Shown here in pieces: positions 42,934 to 51,726 of a stretch of DNA of 64,000 nucleotides. Origin of the DNA: Rhizobiales bacterium 62-17 (lineage in GTDB: Bacteria; Pseudomonadota; Alphaproteobacteria; Rhizobiales; Beijerinckiaceae). Within the stretch, counting starts at the first letter, position 1; each line of letters opens with the position of its first letter. The notes under the pieces are model-generated. The model made no database searches. It saw only the letters and a program-made list of their open reading frames with translations, and was not told the DNA's origin. Both the position numbers and the translations under genes were made by a program. The DNA is taken from positions 183,635 through 247,634 of the forward strand of contig MKVW01000001.1 of assembly GCA_001898965.1 (NCBI GenBank), written 5' to 3'.

Positions 42934-43773
42934 TTGGCCAAATTCGAGTTCATTCTGTGCGCTGATGATTATGCGCTGTCGCCGGCGGTGAGCCGCGGCA
43001 TTTTGGAGGCGCTGGAAGCCGGCCGCCTGTCGGCAACCGGCGCTATGACCAACCGCCCGTCCTGGCGCGACGCCGCCCGCGATCTCGGTTCCCATGTCGG
43101 CCAGGCCTGGCTCGGCGTTCATCTTAATCTCACCCTGGGCACGCCGCTGACGCCCATGCCCGCCTTCGCCGGCAACGGCCGCTTGCCGAGCATCGGCAGT
43201 CTCGCGCGGGCGAAGGCTGCCGATCTGCCTCAGCGCGAGATCGCGGCCGAAATCCATGCGCAGATCGATTCCTATGCGCAGGCGATGGGCCGCATGCCGG
43301 ATTTTCTCGACGGCCATCAGCACGTGCAGATTTTGCCCGGTGTCAGCGAGATTTTGTTCAGCGAACTCGGTCGCTTTCCGTTGCCGCACGACTTCTGGCT
43401 GCGCGACAGCGCCGATCGGTTGACGCGGATTCTCCTCCGGCGCAGTGCTCCGACCAAGGCAGCGATGGTTGCCTGGTTGGGGCGCGATTTCGCCGCCGCC
43501 GGTCGCCGGCACGGTTTCACCACCAATGACGGCTTCGCTGGTTTTTCGGCTTTTGACGAGCGGCTCGATTATGCGCGGCTGTTTTCGCGCTATCTCGTCG
43601 CGCCGGGCACGCGACACCTCGTCATGTGTCATCCCGGCTATGTCGATGAAGAACTGAGCGCCGCCGATCCGGTTACCGGCACCAGGCCGCAAGAGCTGGC
43701 ATTCCTTCTGTCGGAGGACTTTGCCGCGCGCACGACAGCCGTGGGTGCTACTTTGGCACGGCCCGCTGCTTAA
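42934..43773 (+). CDS. ChbG/HpnK (YdjC) family carbohydrate deacetylase
   Basis: A 279-residue deacetylase of the YdjC superfamily. The metal-binding DD is in ILCADDYALSPAVSRGILEAL and the second ligand set is in DFLDGHQHVQILPGV. The last is HLVMCHPGYVDEEL. HpnK in this fold deacetylates hopanoid glycosides, and ChbG deacetylates chitin oligomers; without a hopanoid cluster around, neither is assigned. The start codon is TTG at 42934, with AGGA 3-4 nt upstream. It is divergent from the glycosyltransferase gene. Confidence 0.88.
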   Translation: MAKFEFILCADDYALSPAVSRGILEALEAGRLSATGAMTNRPSWRDAARDLGSHVGQAWLGVHLNLTLGTPLTPMPAFAGNGRLPSIGSLARAKAADLPQREIAAEIHAQIDSYAQAMGRMPDFLDGHQHVQILPGVSEILFSELGRFPLPHDFWLRDSADRLTRILLRRSAPTKAAMVAWLGRDFAAAGRRHGFTTNDGFAGFSAFDERLDYARLFSRYLVAPGTRHLVMCHPGYVDEELSAADPVTGTRPQELAFLLSEDFAARTTAVGATLARPAA

Positions 43774-43879
43774 TAATCCAGCAAGATCAAGACTTAACCC
43801 TGCGTTAAGCCTGTTCCGTCAAAGTGCCGGCACAGGTCGCAGGAGGTTATGCGGCCGACCGATTCCTTCGAGGCATTCA

Positions 43880-45178
43880 ATGGACATGGCCGGACGAGCA
43901 AGGGCGAGCGCGACCAACGGCGGCGCGCGCGGCAGAAAGATGATCCGCGATACGATCGTCAAATTGACATCGCTGGTCAGCGGCGTTGCGGTCCTTGCCG
44001 TTCTCCTGATTGCCTTTATCACCCGTCCTCAGACGGGGAGCGATCTGGTGCAGGACGCCTTGTGGGCCTGTGCCGCAGCCCTTCTCGTCGTCACCGTTCT
44101 GACGGTTTCCTTGAACGTGGTGCTGCGTTCGGTCACCGAGCCGATCGAGCATTTGACGGTTTCGTTGAAGCAGCTTGCCGCTGGCAATCTCGATGCAGAC
44201 GTGCCGGAAGAAAAAGCGACCCACGAGCTCAAGCAAATGGCCGTCGCCATTCGCCAATTGAAGCAGCGGCTGGTCGAGCGCAACGAGTTGCTGCAGACCA
44301 TCGAAGCGGGCACCGCCGCCTCGCAAGCGCGCCAAGGCCGGCTCGAAACCTTGATTTTGGATTTCCGTTCCACCGTCGGCTCATTGCTCGGCCAGGTGTC
44401 GTCCCATAGCGAGCATATGACGGTGGCGGCGGACAGTCTGTCGACCATCGCGGCGGAGAGCGCGCGTCGTTCGCGCCAGGCTTCAGGCTCGACATCGGAG
44501 GCCTCCAACTACGTGACTACGGTGGCGCGCGCCTCCGAAGAACTGTCGACCGCAATCCGCGAGATCGAAAATCAGGTGGTGCGCACCCGCAACATGGTCA
44601 TCGAGGCGTCGCGCACCACCGCGATCACCAGCGAGACGATTAACGGCCTGGCCGCAAAGGCGCAGAAGATCGGCGAGATCATCGGCATCATTCAGGCAAT
44701 CGCGGCGCAGACCAATTTGCTGGCCCTCAACGCCACGATCGAAGCCGCCCGCGCCGGCGAGGCGGGACGCGGCTTTGCCGTCGTGGCCCAAGAGGTCAAA
44801 TCCCTGGCGCATCAGACGGCCCAGGCCACCGATCGCATCGCCGAGCATGTCGCCTCGATCCAGAACGCCACCACCGGTGCCGTCGAAGCCATTGGCGCCA
44901 TCGGTGCCACCATGCAGCAGGCCGAGGGCTTCACCGCCGGCATCGCCGTCGCGGTCGAAGAACAGGCAGCGGCAACCAAGGAAATCTCTCGCAGCGCCGC
45001 TGAGGCGGCCGAGGAAACCAAGTCCGTGGCCAGCCATATGGATGGGCTGAAAACGGCCGTGGGCGAGACCGACCAGGCGGCCGCGCAGGTCCATCGGTCC
45101 GCTTCCGATGTCGCTCAGCAGGCCAAACGGCTCAACGAGACCATCGAAGGCTTCCTCCATTCAGTTTCTGGAGGCTGA
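43880..45178 (+). CDS. Methyl-accepting chemotaxis protein with a minimal external segment
   Basis: A 432-residue chemoreceptor. Two hydrophobic segments (VSGVAVLAVLLIAFI and LWACAAALLVVTVLTVSLNVVL) are separated by only some 15 residues, so there is no periplasmic ligand domain. A HAMP region (EPIEHLTVSLKQLAAGNLDADV) follows. The signalling tip reads IIGIIQAIAAQTNLLALNATIEAARAGEAGRGFAVVA (positions about 265-300; quoted here in parts), with long coiled-coil arms. No C-terminal CheR pentapeptide is seen. GAGG lies 6 nt before the ATG at 43880. No other che or flagellar gene is near. Confidence 0.9.
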   Translation: MDMAGRARASATNGGARGRKMIRDTIVKLTSLVSGVAVLAVLLIAFITRPQTGSDLVQDALWACAAALLVVTVLTVSLNVVLRSVTEPIEHLTVSLKQLAAGNLDADVPEEKATHELKQMAVAIRQLKQRLVERNELLQTIEAGTAASQARQGRLETLILDFRSTVGSLLGQVSSHSEHMTVAADSLSTIAAESARRSRQASGSTSEASNYVTTVARASEELSTAIREIENQVVRTRNMVIEASRTTAITSETINGLAAKAQKIGEIIGIIQAIAAQTNLLALNATIEAARAGEAGRGFAVVAQEVKSLAHQTAQATDRIAEHVASIQNATTGAVEAIGAIGATMQQAEGFTAGIAVAVEEQAAATKEISRSAAEAAEETKSVASHMDGLKTAVGETDQAAAQVHRSASDVAQQAKRLNETIEGFLHSVSGG

Positions 45179-45380
45179 GGTCGGTAACACTTGTGGCTGT
45201 TCTAATATATTGAAAATAATACATATTTAGGCGGAAGATTGCGCTTGCGCGGCTAACAGCCAAGCCTGTGGCGCCCCATTTGATGCATTTTTAAGTATTT
45301 CCACCTCTTTTTGTGACCTTGTGAGTTTTTCAAGCGTTAGGCCCTTGATTCGGGTTTCGCTGAAAGAAAGGCAGAAATTG

Positions 45381-47108
45381 ATGCGGCGTGCCATTCTTGC
45401 TGCCGGCCTCCTTCTGATCGTTCTGGGCATCGCCGCGATGGTGAATGGCTGGTCGATCGTTCTGGTGGAGCGGGGCTGGGCGCAATTCATCGCTGGCTCC
45501 ATGCTCTTGTCGGCCGGTGCCATTCTCGCCGCGATTTCCGTCGTCGTGGCACGGCTCGATGTGGTGATCCAGGGCGGTCCCCGCCCAGTGCGTCGTCCTT
45601 CGGCTCCGCCGTTGGCCCGTCCGCCCGTCGTCGATCGGCGGCCGCAAGGCCTGCCGAACGCCTTGCCCAGCCCGCAAGACATGCCGCTGCCGATGCCGAC
45701 GGCCATTCCCGCGCCGCTGCCGCCATTCGTGCCGACGCCGATGGTCGCTGAGACCGCGGCTGAAGCGGCCGTTCAGGAGGCCAAGCTTCCCGAAATCGCC
45801 GTGCCGGACGCGCCGGTCGAGGCCCCGGTTGACGAGCCGGTGGCGGCTCATAAGGCTCCGGCGCCAGAACCAGCTCTTCACGAGCCCGCGCCGCAAGAAT
45901 CTGTCTTTCAAGAACCTGTCTTGCACGAACCCGCCGCGCCCGAGCCGGTCGTGGATGAGCCTCGGCCCGTCTCTCCGCCGGCCTATGTTGCGCCAGAGCC
46001 GCCGGCGCCGCCGGTCATCAAGCCCGAGCCGGTGCCCCCGCCGCCACCGGCAGAGCCGGCCCGCAAGAGCCGCATTTCCATTGGGGCATTGGCTGGTGCT
46101 GCTGGCGCCGTTGCCGCTGGTTCCCTCTTCGGTCGCCGCTCCGAACCCGCGCCTCGGCCAGTGGAGCCACCGCCGGCGCCCACGCCGGCCAGCGTTCCGG
46201 CAGAGCCCGTACCTGCTGCGCCCGCCGTCGAACCGCCGCGCGCTCCGTCGATTGATCCAACGGAAACATTGAAGCGCTTGGAAGCCGAGATCGAAGGCAA
46301 GCTTTTCGGTTCGGCGCCGCCGGCACCACCGCCGCCGGAGCCCGAGGCCAAAGCCGCGGAACCGCCGCCCCCGCCGGAGCCCGTCGCCGAGACACCGCCG
46401 CCGGCTCCCGATGTTGTGGAGATCCGTGAAGAGATCCACGAAACGATCGAGGTTGTGAGCGCCTCCGCCAGCGAGGAGCCTGCTCCTACTCCTGTACCCG
46501 CACCAGTTCCTGCACCTTCTGCGGCCGAGGAGAAGGATGAAGTCGCATCGTTGCCGGAAACGAGCGAGGTCGATGAACTGGCTTGGCTCGACGCCGCACT
46601 GCGCGGTATCGAACTGCCGAAGGAACCGGAATGGGTGACGCGTCCGGAAGCGGCCGAGCCACCGCCGCCGGCTCCGGAGCCCGCACCTGCGCCCGTCCCA
46701 GTCGCGCCGCCGGCTGCAGCCGCGCCCGATCATGCTGCCATCATGCGCTCGATCGAAGAGCGTCTCGAGCACGAATTGCTTGACGATTTGCCGGCTGAAC
46801 CCGCCGCGTCGCAGCAAGCGCCTGCCGCGCCGGAGCCGCAGCCAGAGCCCGAGAGCGAGCCGGAAACCGTCTCCGAACCCGTGCCGCCGCCTCATGCGGA
46901 AGCGCCGGCTCCCGAACCGGAGCCGGAAGCCGCGCCTGAACCGGAACCCGCGCCGGAGCCGGAGGCGACCATCGTGCGTCGTTATGAATCGCAGGGCGTG
47001 GTCTACACGCTTTACGACAATGGCTCGGTGGATGCCGAGACGCCGAGCGGCGTGTTCCGCTTCAATTCGCTCGACGAGTTGCGCGACTTCCTGACGAAGC
47101 CGGCTTGA
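45381..47108 (+). CDS. Pro/Glu/Ala-rich membrane-anchored protein, unknown function
   Basis: A 575-residue protein. Two membrane helices start it (AILAAGLLLIVLGIAAMV and FIAGSMLLSAGAILAAISVVV). About 450 residues of very Pro-, Glu- and Ala-rich low-complexity sequence follow, with PEP, APEP and PPPPEP repeats and short helical islands (DPTETLKRLEAEIEGKLFG; DELAWLDAALRGIELP). A conserved-looking end reads ATIVRRYESQGVVYTLYDNG with SLDELRDFL. It is probably a long flexible spacer reaching through the periplasm or cytoplasm, with a folded end. The ATG at 45381 is preferred to a GTG at 45321. Alphaproteobacterial homologues exist by pattern, but no function is known. Confidence 0.8.
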   Translation: MRRAILAAGLLLIVLGIAAMVNGWSIVLVERGWAQFIAGSMLLSAGAILAAISVVVARLDVVIQGGPRPVRRPSAPPLARPPVVDRRPQGLPNALPSPQDMPLPMPTAIPAPLPPFVPTPMVAETAAEAAVQEAKLPEIAVPDAPVEAPVDEPVAAHKAPAPEPALHEPAPQESVFQEPVLHEPAAPEPVVDEPRPVSPPAYVAPEPPAPPVIKPEPVPPPPPAEPARKSRISIGALAGAAGAVAAGSLFGRRSEPAPRPVEPPPAPTPASVPAEPVPAAPAVEPPRAPSIDPTETLKRLEAEIEGKLFGSAPPAPPPPEPEAKAAEPPPPPEPVAETPPPAPDVVEIREEIHETIEVVSASASEEPAPTPVPAPVPAPSAAEEKDEVASLPETSEVDELAWLDAALRGIELPKEPEWVTRPEAAEPPPPAPEPAPAPVPVAPPAAAAPDHAAIMRSIEERLEHELLDDLPAEPAASQQAPAAPEPQPEPESEPETVSEPVPPPHAEAPAPEPEPEAAPEPEPAPEPEATIVRRYESQGVVYTLYDNGSVDAETPSGVFRFNSLDELRDFLTKPA

Positions 47109-47118
47109 TGAGGGTGCC

Positions 47119-47682
47119 TCACTTGATCAGTTTCGACACGGTGCGAAACTGTTCGGTGCCGGCAACCTCCAGCCATTCGAACAGAACCATCTCGGTCGTC
47201 ACGATGTTCACGCCGTTTTGGCGTAACCGGTCGAGCGCGATGGTTTTCGAATGGTCGCTGCGTGATGACACCGCATCGGCGACCACCGCCACCTGATAGC
47301 CAGCGGCCTGAAAATCGACCGCGCTTTGCAGCACGCACACATGGCTTTCGATCCCGCAGATGACGAGCTGCTGGCGCTGGTGCACGTGGCCCAGTTCGTT
47401 GATGCGCATGGCGATCTTTTCGTCGCGGGCGCAAGAGAAATGCAGCTTGTCGAACATGCGTGCGCCATTGCCCGCCGCTTCGCGCACGGCGCCGACCGTC
47501 GCACCGATGCCTTTCGGATATTGCTCGGAAACAGTGATCGGCACGGCGAGTTCGCGGGCGCCGGCGCAGAGTTTTTGCACCTGGGCGATCAGGTCCTCGG
47601 GCGCCGTCATCGCCGGCACCAATCGCTCCTGGATATCGACGATCAGCAGTTGCGATTGATGACGGTCGAGCAGCATCTTCAA
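47119..47682 (-). CDS. Isochorismatase-like cysteine hydrolase
   Basis: A 187-residue cysteine hydrolase of the isochorismatase family. The catalytic triad is visible: Asp in LLIVDIQERLV, Lys in FDKLHFSC and Cys in GIESHVCVLQSAVDF. Substrates range from isochorismate to nicotinamide and carbamoyl compounds and are not resolved here; the lack of an aryl-carrier domain excludes the EntB fusion type. It overlaps the ptrB stop by 4 nt (ATGA) and follows it on the same transcript. Close analogues are often called YcaC- or YwoC-like. Confidence 0.9.
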   Translation of the reverse strand: MKMLLDRHQSQLLIVDIQERLVPAMTAPEDLIAQVQKLCAGARELAVPITVSEQYPKGIGATVGAVREAAGNGARMFDKLHFSCARDEKIAMRINELGHVHQRQQLVICGIESHVCVLQSAVDFQAAGYQVAVVADAVSSRSDHSKTIALDRLRQNGVNIVTTEMVLFEWLEVAGTEQFRTVSKLIK

Positions 47683-49850
47683 GCCTTTAGTTGACGCTTG
47701 GCCGCCATGATGGCGAAGGCATATTCGACGGCGACCTCTTCAAGCCGCGTGAAGCGCCCGGGCGAACCACCATGGCCGGCGCCCATGTTGGTACGCAGCA
47801 GGATCGGACCACCGCTGGTCATTTCGCTGCGCAGTTTAGCCACCCATTTCGCCGGTTCCCAATAGGTCACGCGCGGATCGGTGAGGCCGCCTTCGGCCAG
47901 GATCGGCGGATAATATTGCGCGCGCACGTTATCATAGGGCGAATAACCACGGATCGTATCGAAGGCCGTCTTGTCGGCAATCGGATTGCCCCATTCGAGC
48001 CATTCCGGCGGCGTCAGCGGCAATGTGTCGTCGAGCATGGTGTTCAACACGTCGACAAAGGGAACGGCGGCGATGATGCCGGCGAAAACCTGCGGCGCCA
48101 TATTGGCGACCGCGCCCATCAGCATGCCGCCGGCACTGCCGCCGATGGCGACGATATTGCCTTCCGCCGTGAACTTTCTGCGGGCCAGATGTTTGGCGCA
48201 GGCAATGAAGTCGTGGAACGTATTGGTCTTCTTCTCGAGCTTGCCGTCGAGATACCAGTTCCAGCCTTTGTCGGTGCCGCCGCGGATATGGGCGATGGCA
48301 TAAACAAAGCCTCGATCGACCAGCGAGAACACGTTGCTGCGAAACCCCGCATCGGTCGAATAGCCATAAGAGCCATAGCCGTTGAGAAACAGCGGTGCCT
48401 TGCCGTCGATCTTGGTCTTGCGAGCATGCAGTATCGAAATCGGCACTTCGGTGCCGTCGTGCGAGGTCGCATAGATGCGGCGCGTGACATATTTTTTGGG
48501 ATCGTGGCCGGAGGGGATTTCCTGGCGTTTGCGCAGCGTGCGCTCGCGCGTCTTCATATTGTAGTCCCACGTTTCCCAGGGCGTGGTCAGCGACGAATAG
48601 CTGAAGCGCAGAACGTCCGTATCGTATTCCAGCACTTCGCCGAGATCGAGATCGTAAGCTTCTTCATCGAAGGCAATGGCGTGCTCGTCGCCACTGGCGA
48701 TCTCGCGGATGACGATACGCGGCAGGCCATCTTCTCGCTCTGTGCGCACCAGATGGCGCGCAAAGGCGGTCATGCCGGTGATCAGTCGACCAGGCTTATG
48801 CGGGATCAAATCACGCCATTGGTCGGACGATCGGCTTTTCAGCGGCGCCTGCACGATTTTGAAATCGACCGCGCCATCGGCATTGGTGAGGATGAACAGC
48901 GCGTTATCATGATCGCTGACGTCGAAGCGCACCCGTTCGCGCCGCTCCGCCACCCGGCGTGGCTTGGGCGCGTCCTGCGTCAGATCGATAAGACGTGTTT
49001 CCGAGGTCTCATGATCGGCCACTTCGATTTCGCCGAACCGGCCCGATTGCGTCTGCGACAGATGGATGAACCAGCGCGGATTTTTCTCCTCGAACACCAA
49101 TTCGTCCTTGTCGATCGATGTGCCGAGCCGATGGCGATAGACCCGATAGGGACGATGGTTCTCATCCATGCGCACGTAATAGAGCGCGTTGGAATCGGCG
49201 CTCCAGACGATGGAGCCGTCGGTATCGGTGATCTGTTCGCGCCGATCCCGCTCCTTGCCAGCCTCGCGAATGCGGATGGTGAAATATTCCGAACCTTTCG
49301 TATCGGCCGACCAGGCGATGCGGCTGTGGTCGGGCGAATGTTCCGTCGCCTCGATATCGAAAAAGGCTTTGCCTTTTCCAAGCTTCTCGCCGTCGATGAG
49401 AATTTGTTCCTTGCCACCCTCGCGTGGCTTACGACAGGCCAGGGGATGCTGGCCGCCCTTGCGATATCGATCGTAGTAAAGCCAAGGGCCGTCAGGGGCG
49501 GGGACTTGCGAGTCGTCTTCCTTGATGCGGCCCCGCATCTCCTTGACGAGCTGTTTGCGCAGCGTCTTCACCGGCGCCAGCACGGCATCGGCGTATTTGT
49601 TTTCGGCTTCGAGAAAAGCACGGATCTTTTTCGGCAATTTGGCCGGCGTTTTTAGCACTTGTTTCCAATTGTCGGCCCGTAACCAAGCAAAGTCATCGCT
49701 GATGACTTGGCCGTGAAAGGTTCTCGCTAAAGCAATGCGCTCGGGTGGTGTTGGTGCCGTCCGGCGTTTGGAGGGGCTTTTGGCCGCCTTTTTGGCGGAT
49801 TTGGCCGTGCCCGGCTTGCGACGAGGTTGAGAATGCAACGGTTTTTTCAT
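47679..49850 (-). CDS. ptrB: Oligopeptidase B (prolyl oligopeptidase family S9A)
   Basis: A 723-residue cytoplasmic serine peptidase that cuts oligopeptides after Arg or Lys. The catalytic Ser is in IGGSAGGMLMGAVANMAPQ, and the His is in NMGAGHGGSPGRF. VPFVDVLNTMLDDTLPLTPPEWLEWGNP is typical of oligopeptidase B. A seven-bladed propeller precedes the hydrolase domain. The ATG at 49850 follows AGGGTGG. A Lys-rich extension of about 35 residues (KSAKKAAKSPSKRR) stands before the usual start region and may be linker. The frame upstream to 49946 is not supported. Confidence 0.93.
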   Translation of the reverse strand: MKKPLHSQPRRKPGTAKSAKKAAKSPSKRRTAPTPPERIALARTFHGQVISDDFAWLRADNWKQVLKTPAKLPKKIRAFLEAENKYADAVLAPVKTLRKQLVKEMRGRIKEDDSQVPAPDGPWLYYDRYRKGGQHPLACRKPREGGKEQILIDGEKLGKGKAFFDIEATEHSPDHSRIAWSADTKGSEYFTIRIREAGKERDRREQITDTDGSIVWSADSNALYYVRMDENHRPYRVYRHRLGTSIDKDELVFEEKNPRWFIHLSQTQSGRFGEIEVADHETSETRLIDLTQDAPKPRRVAERRERVRFDVSDHDNALFILTNADGAVDFKIVQAPLKSRSSDQWRDLIPHKPGRLITGMTAFARHLVRTEREDGLPRIVIREIASGDEHAIAFDEEAYDLDLGEVLEYDTDVLRFSYSSLTTPWETWDYNMKTRERTLRKRQEIPSGHDPKKYVTRRIYATSHDGTEVPISILHARKTKIDGKAPLFLNGYGSYGYSTDAGFRSNVFSLVDRGFVYAIAHIRGGTDKGWNWYLDGKLEKKTNTFHDFIACAKHLARRKFTAEGNIVAIGGSAGGMLMGAVANMAPQVFAGIIAAVPFVDVLNTMLDDTLPLTPPEWLEWGNPIADKTAFDTIRGYSPYDNVRAQYYPPILAEGGLTDPRVTYWEPAKWVAKLRSEMTSGGPILLRTNMGAGHGGSPGRFTRLEEVAVEYAFAIMAAKRQLKA

Positions 49851-50139
49851 GGGCCACCCTTGTGTCCCGTCTTTGATAGCAGAAGTGTGCGATGTCGGCG
49901 GCGATCCAGCAGGATAATCCACGGTTGTGGCGTGGAAAGCAGTCAAACCATGTATTTAAGTAATAGATGTTTGATCGTGTGACGATTGAAGATATGGCGT
50001 TAAGTTTGTCTTTGACAACTTCATTTTGCGCTTTGTTACGAAAGTATATTGCTATAGAGGTAGCTTTGTGCCTTGCTTAGTGTAAGTTTATTGCACGACA
50101 TGCATTGATTCTTTGAATATTGTTCAGGTGAAAAATCCC
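49851..50139. promoter_or_regulatory. AT-rich promoter region between ptrB and mucR
   Basis: These 289 nt hold the divergent control region. The 190 nt before mucR are markedly AT-rich, with several TA-step-rich tracts, as expected for MucR autoregulation. A TTGACA box lies at 50012-50017, but the hexamer at the right spacing (GTTACG) is poor, so no start site is claimed. No gene is seen here. Confidence 0.5.
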
Positions 50140-50556
50140 ATGAATGACACCGATGGTTCCAATTTCATCGAACTCGCGGCGGACATCGTGTCCGCCTACG
50201 TAGGTAATAACCCAGTTCCGATGACCGAGCTGCCGAATCTGATCGCGGAAGTTCATTCCGCATTGCAGCGAATTGGCGGTTCTTCTTCGGTACAGAAGGT
50301 TGTCGAGCCGCCCAAGCCGGCGGTGTCGGCCCGTCGCTCGGTCCACGACGACTACATCATTTGTTTGGAAGACGGTAAGCGCTTCAAGTCGTTGCGCCGG
50401 CATCTGCGCTCGCAATACAACATGAGCCCGGAGCAATACCGCGAGAAATGGGGTCTGCCGACGGATTATCCGATGGTGGCGCCCAATTACGCCAAGGCGC
50501 GCTCGCAATTGGCCAAAGAAATGGGCCTGGGCCAGCAGCGTCGCGGCGGCCGGTAA
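50140..50556 (+). CDS. mucR: MucR/Ros family zinc-finger transcriptional regulator
   Basis: A 138-residue prokaryotic zinc-finger regulator that silences or tunes AT-rich promoters of virulence, exopolysaccharide and cell-cycle genes. The DNA-binding end reads [18 protein letters not shown], then [13 protein letters not shown] and [16 protein letters not shown]. The usual second zinc Cys is Asp here (C-x2-D instead of C-x2-C), which is also seen in rhizobial and Brucella members. An oligomerising N-terminal part is present. AGGTG lies 9 nt before the ATG at 50140. A strong terminator follows. Autoregulation is expected from the AT-rich upstream DNA. Confidence 0.94.
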   Translation: MNDTDGSNFIELAADIVSAYVGNNPVPMTELPNLIAEVHSALQRIGGSSSVQKVVEPPKPAVSARRSVHDDYIICLEDGKRFKSLRRHLRSQYNMSPEQYREKWGLPTDYPMVAPNYAKARSQLAKEMGLGQQRRGGR

Positions 50557-50580
50557 AGCCTCGCTATACTGAGATTAGAA

Positions 50581-50608
50581 GGCCGCCGTGGTTCACGGCG
50601 GCCTTTTT
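50581..50608 (+). terminator. Intrinsic terminator of mucR
   Basis: GGCCGCCGTG (50581-50590) pairs exactly with CACGGCGGCC (50594-50603) around GTT, followed by a TTTTT run. It lies 24 nt after the mucR stop and just before the 3' end of sufE on the other strand. Confidence 0.9.
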
Positions 50609-50624
50609 CTTTGTTGTTTTACTT

Positions 50625-51056
50625 TCAAGCAGCGGTCAAAGCCGCGCTGGCTTCCCGCCGGATGCGCTCAACCATGGCGCGCACGCCGTTGGAACGCTGC
50701 GGCGTCAGATGTTCGATCAGGCCGAGTTGGCGGAAGATCGCCAAAGCGTCGGTTTCCAGAATGTCCCGGGCGCTGTGGCCCGAATAGATCGACAGAATAA
50801 TAGCGACGAGGCCGCGCACGATATGGGCATCGCTGTCGGCGAGGAAATTCAAGACCGGCCCATCGGCGCCATCGGCCACATGGGTCTCCAGCCAGACCTG
50901 GCTGGCGCAGCCATGCACTTTGTTGGCTTCGCTATGGGCTTCTTCCGGCAGGGGATCGAGCGTCCGGCCGAGATCGATGACGTAACGGTAGCGGTCCTCC
51001 CAATCGTCGATCAGCTCGAAATCGTCGATGATGCTCTGCAGGTCGGCCATGGGCAC
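50625..51056 (-). CDS. sufE: SufE family Fe-S cluster assembly protein
   Basis: A 143-residue sulfur-acceptor protein that takes persulfide sulfur from the cysteine desulfurase SufS for Fe-S cluster building. The active Cys lies in ANKVHGCASQVWLET (near residue 50). DDWEDRYRYVIDLGRTLDPLP near the start and HLTPQRSNGVRAMVERIR at the end match the family. A GTG at 51056, with AGGA 6 nt upstream, competes with an ATG at 51050; the GTG fits spacing better. It is an orphan here, with no suf operon nearby. Confidence 0.93.
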   Translation of the reverse strand: MPMADLQSIIDDFELIDDWEDRYRYVIDLGRTLDPLPEEAHSEANKVHGCASQVWLETHVADGADGPVLNFLADSDAHIVRGLVAIILSIYSGHSARDILETDALAIFRQLGLIEHLTPQRSNGVRAMVERIRREASAALTAA

Positions 51057-51175
51057 TCGTTGTCCTTCTCACGGCCTATATGGAAGAGCCGGCGCGTCGG
51101 CGCCAGCGGCAATCGCGCTGATTTCCGATATTTCGCTCAAAGAGCGGAATAAAAGCCTATGCGTAGGAAATGGTA

Positions 51176-51460
51176 TCAGTGCAACAGCGGGCCACTCTGC
51201 TCCGCTAATACTTGCGCGGCGTCGGCCTCGATCAGCGATTCTATGGTCAGAAGCTTGCCGGCCTTGGCGGCCACATCCAGGCAGGAGCGGGGGGAGGATT
51301 GGCAGAAGCGACTGATCTCGCCGGGAATGCTCTCGGCCGCCTGGCGCGCCAGAATTGCCGCCGCCTCGCGTGCGCCCGTTACGGCGCCATCGCCGCCGCT
51401 CCAGGGAATCCAGGAGAAGACAAGACCAAGCCAGAAAACACTGCGAGCGAGAAACAACAT
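51176..51460 (-). CDS. DUF5330 domain small membrane protein
   Basis: A 94-residue protein with one N-terminal hydrophobic segment (SVFWLGLVFSWIPW) that could be a signal anchor. A polar, Ala-rich stretch follows (AREAAAILARQAAESI), with FCQSSPRSCLDVAAKAG containing two cysteines. This matches the rhizobial DUF5330 pattern of a membrane-attached small protein with a helical tail. Function is unknown. It lies 120 nt upstream of sufE on the same strand and is divergent from the kinase gene at 51727. Confidence 0.75.
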   Translation of the reverse strand: MLFLARSVFWLGLVFSWIPWSGGDGAVTGAREAAAILARQAAESIPGEISRFCQSSPRSCLDVAAKAGKLLTIESLIEADAAQVLAEQSGPLLH

Positions 51461-51726
51461 GTCGGCTCTCTGCGCCGCCGGAAATGGCGGACAACGCGAT
51501 GATGCCGACGACCCTTCAAATTGACGTCAAATCCTTCGGGCAAATCCGACGTGTATTGGCAACGGTCCGTTCACCATGGTGATGTGCAAGCGCGATAAAT
51601 CGGCAAGGTCTTCTAAACCATGCAGGCAATTTTCGGTTCGTCACACGCCTAAATCCGTCGCCCGAAAGGGCTTTTCGTCGCTTCGGCCGGTCGCGGTTTA
51701 GGGTTCAATAAGGTCGCCCTGCGAAG

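Noticed and set aside
42934..43773. Naming the YdjC-family protein HpnK
   Set aside because: Fold and motifs fit, but no hopanoid biosynthesis gene is beside it, so the specific role is not supported.
45330..46895. 521-residue antisense frame opposite the Pro/Glu/Ala-rich protein
   Set aside because: It is Arg/Gly-rich because it is the complement of Pro/Ala codons. The sense frame has membrane helices and a non-repetitive end.
47691..49655. 654-residue open frame antisense to oligopeptidase B
   Set aside because: The sense frame carries the S9 catalytic motifs; the antisense frame has no recognisable domain.
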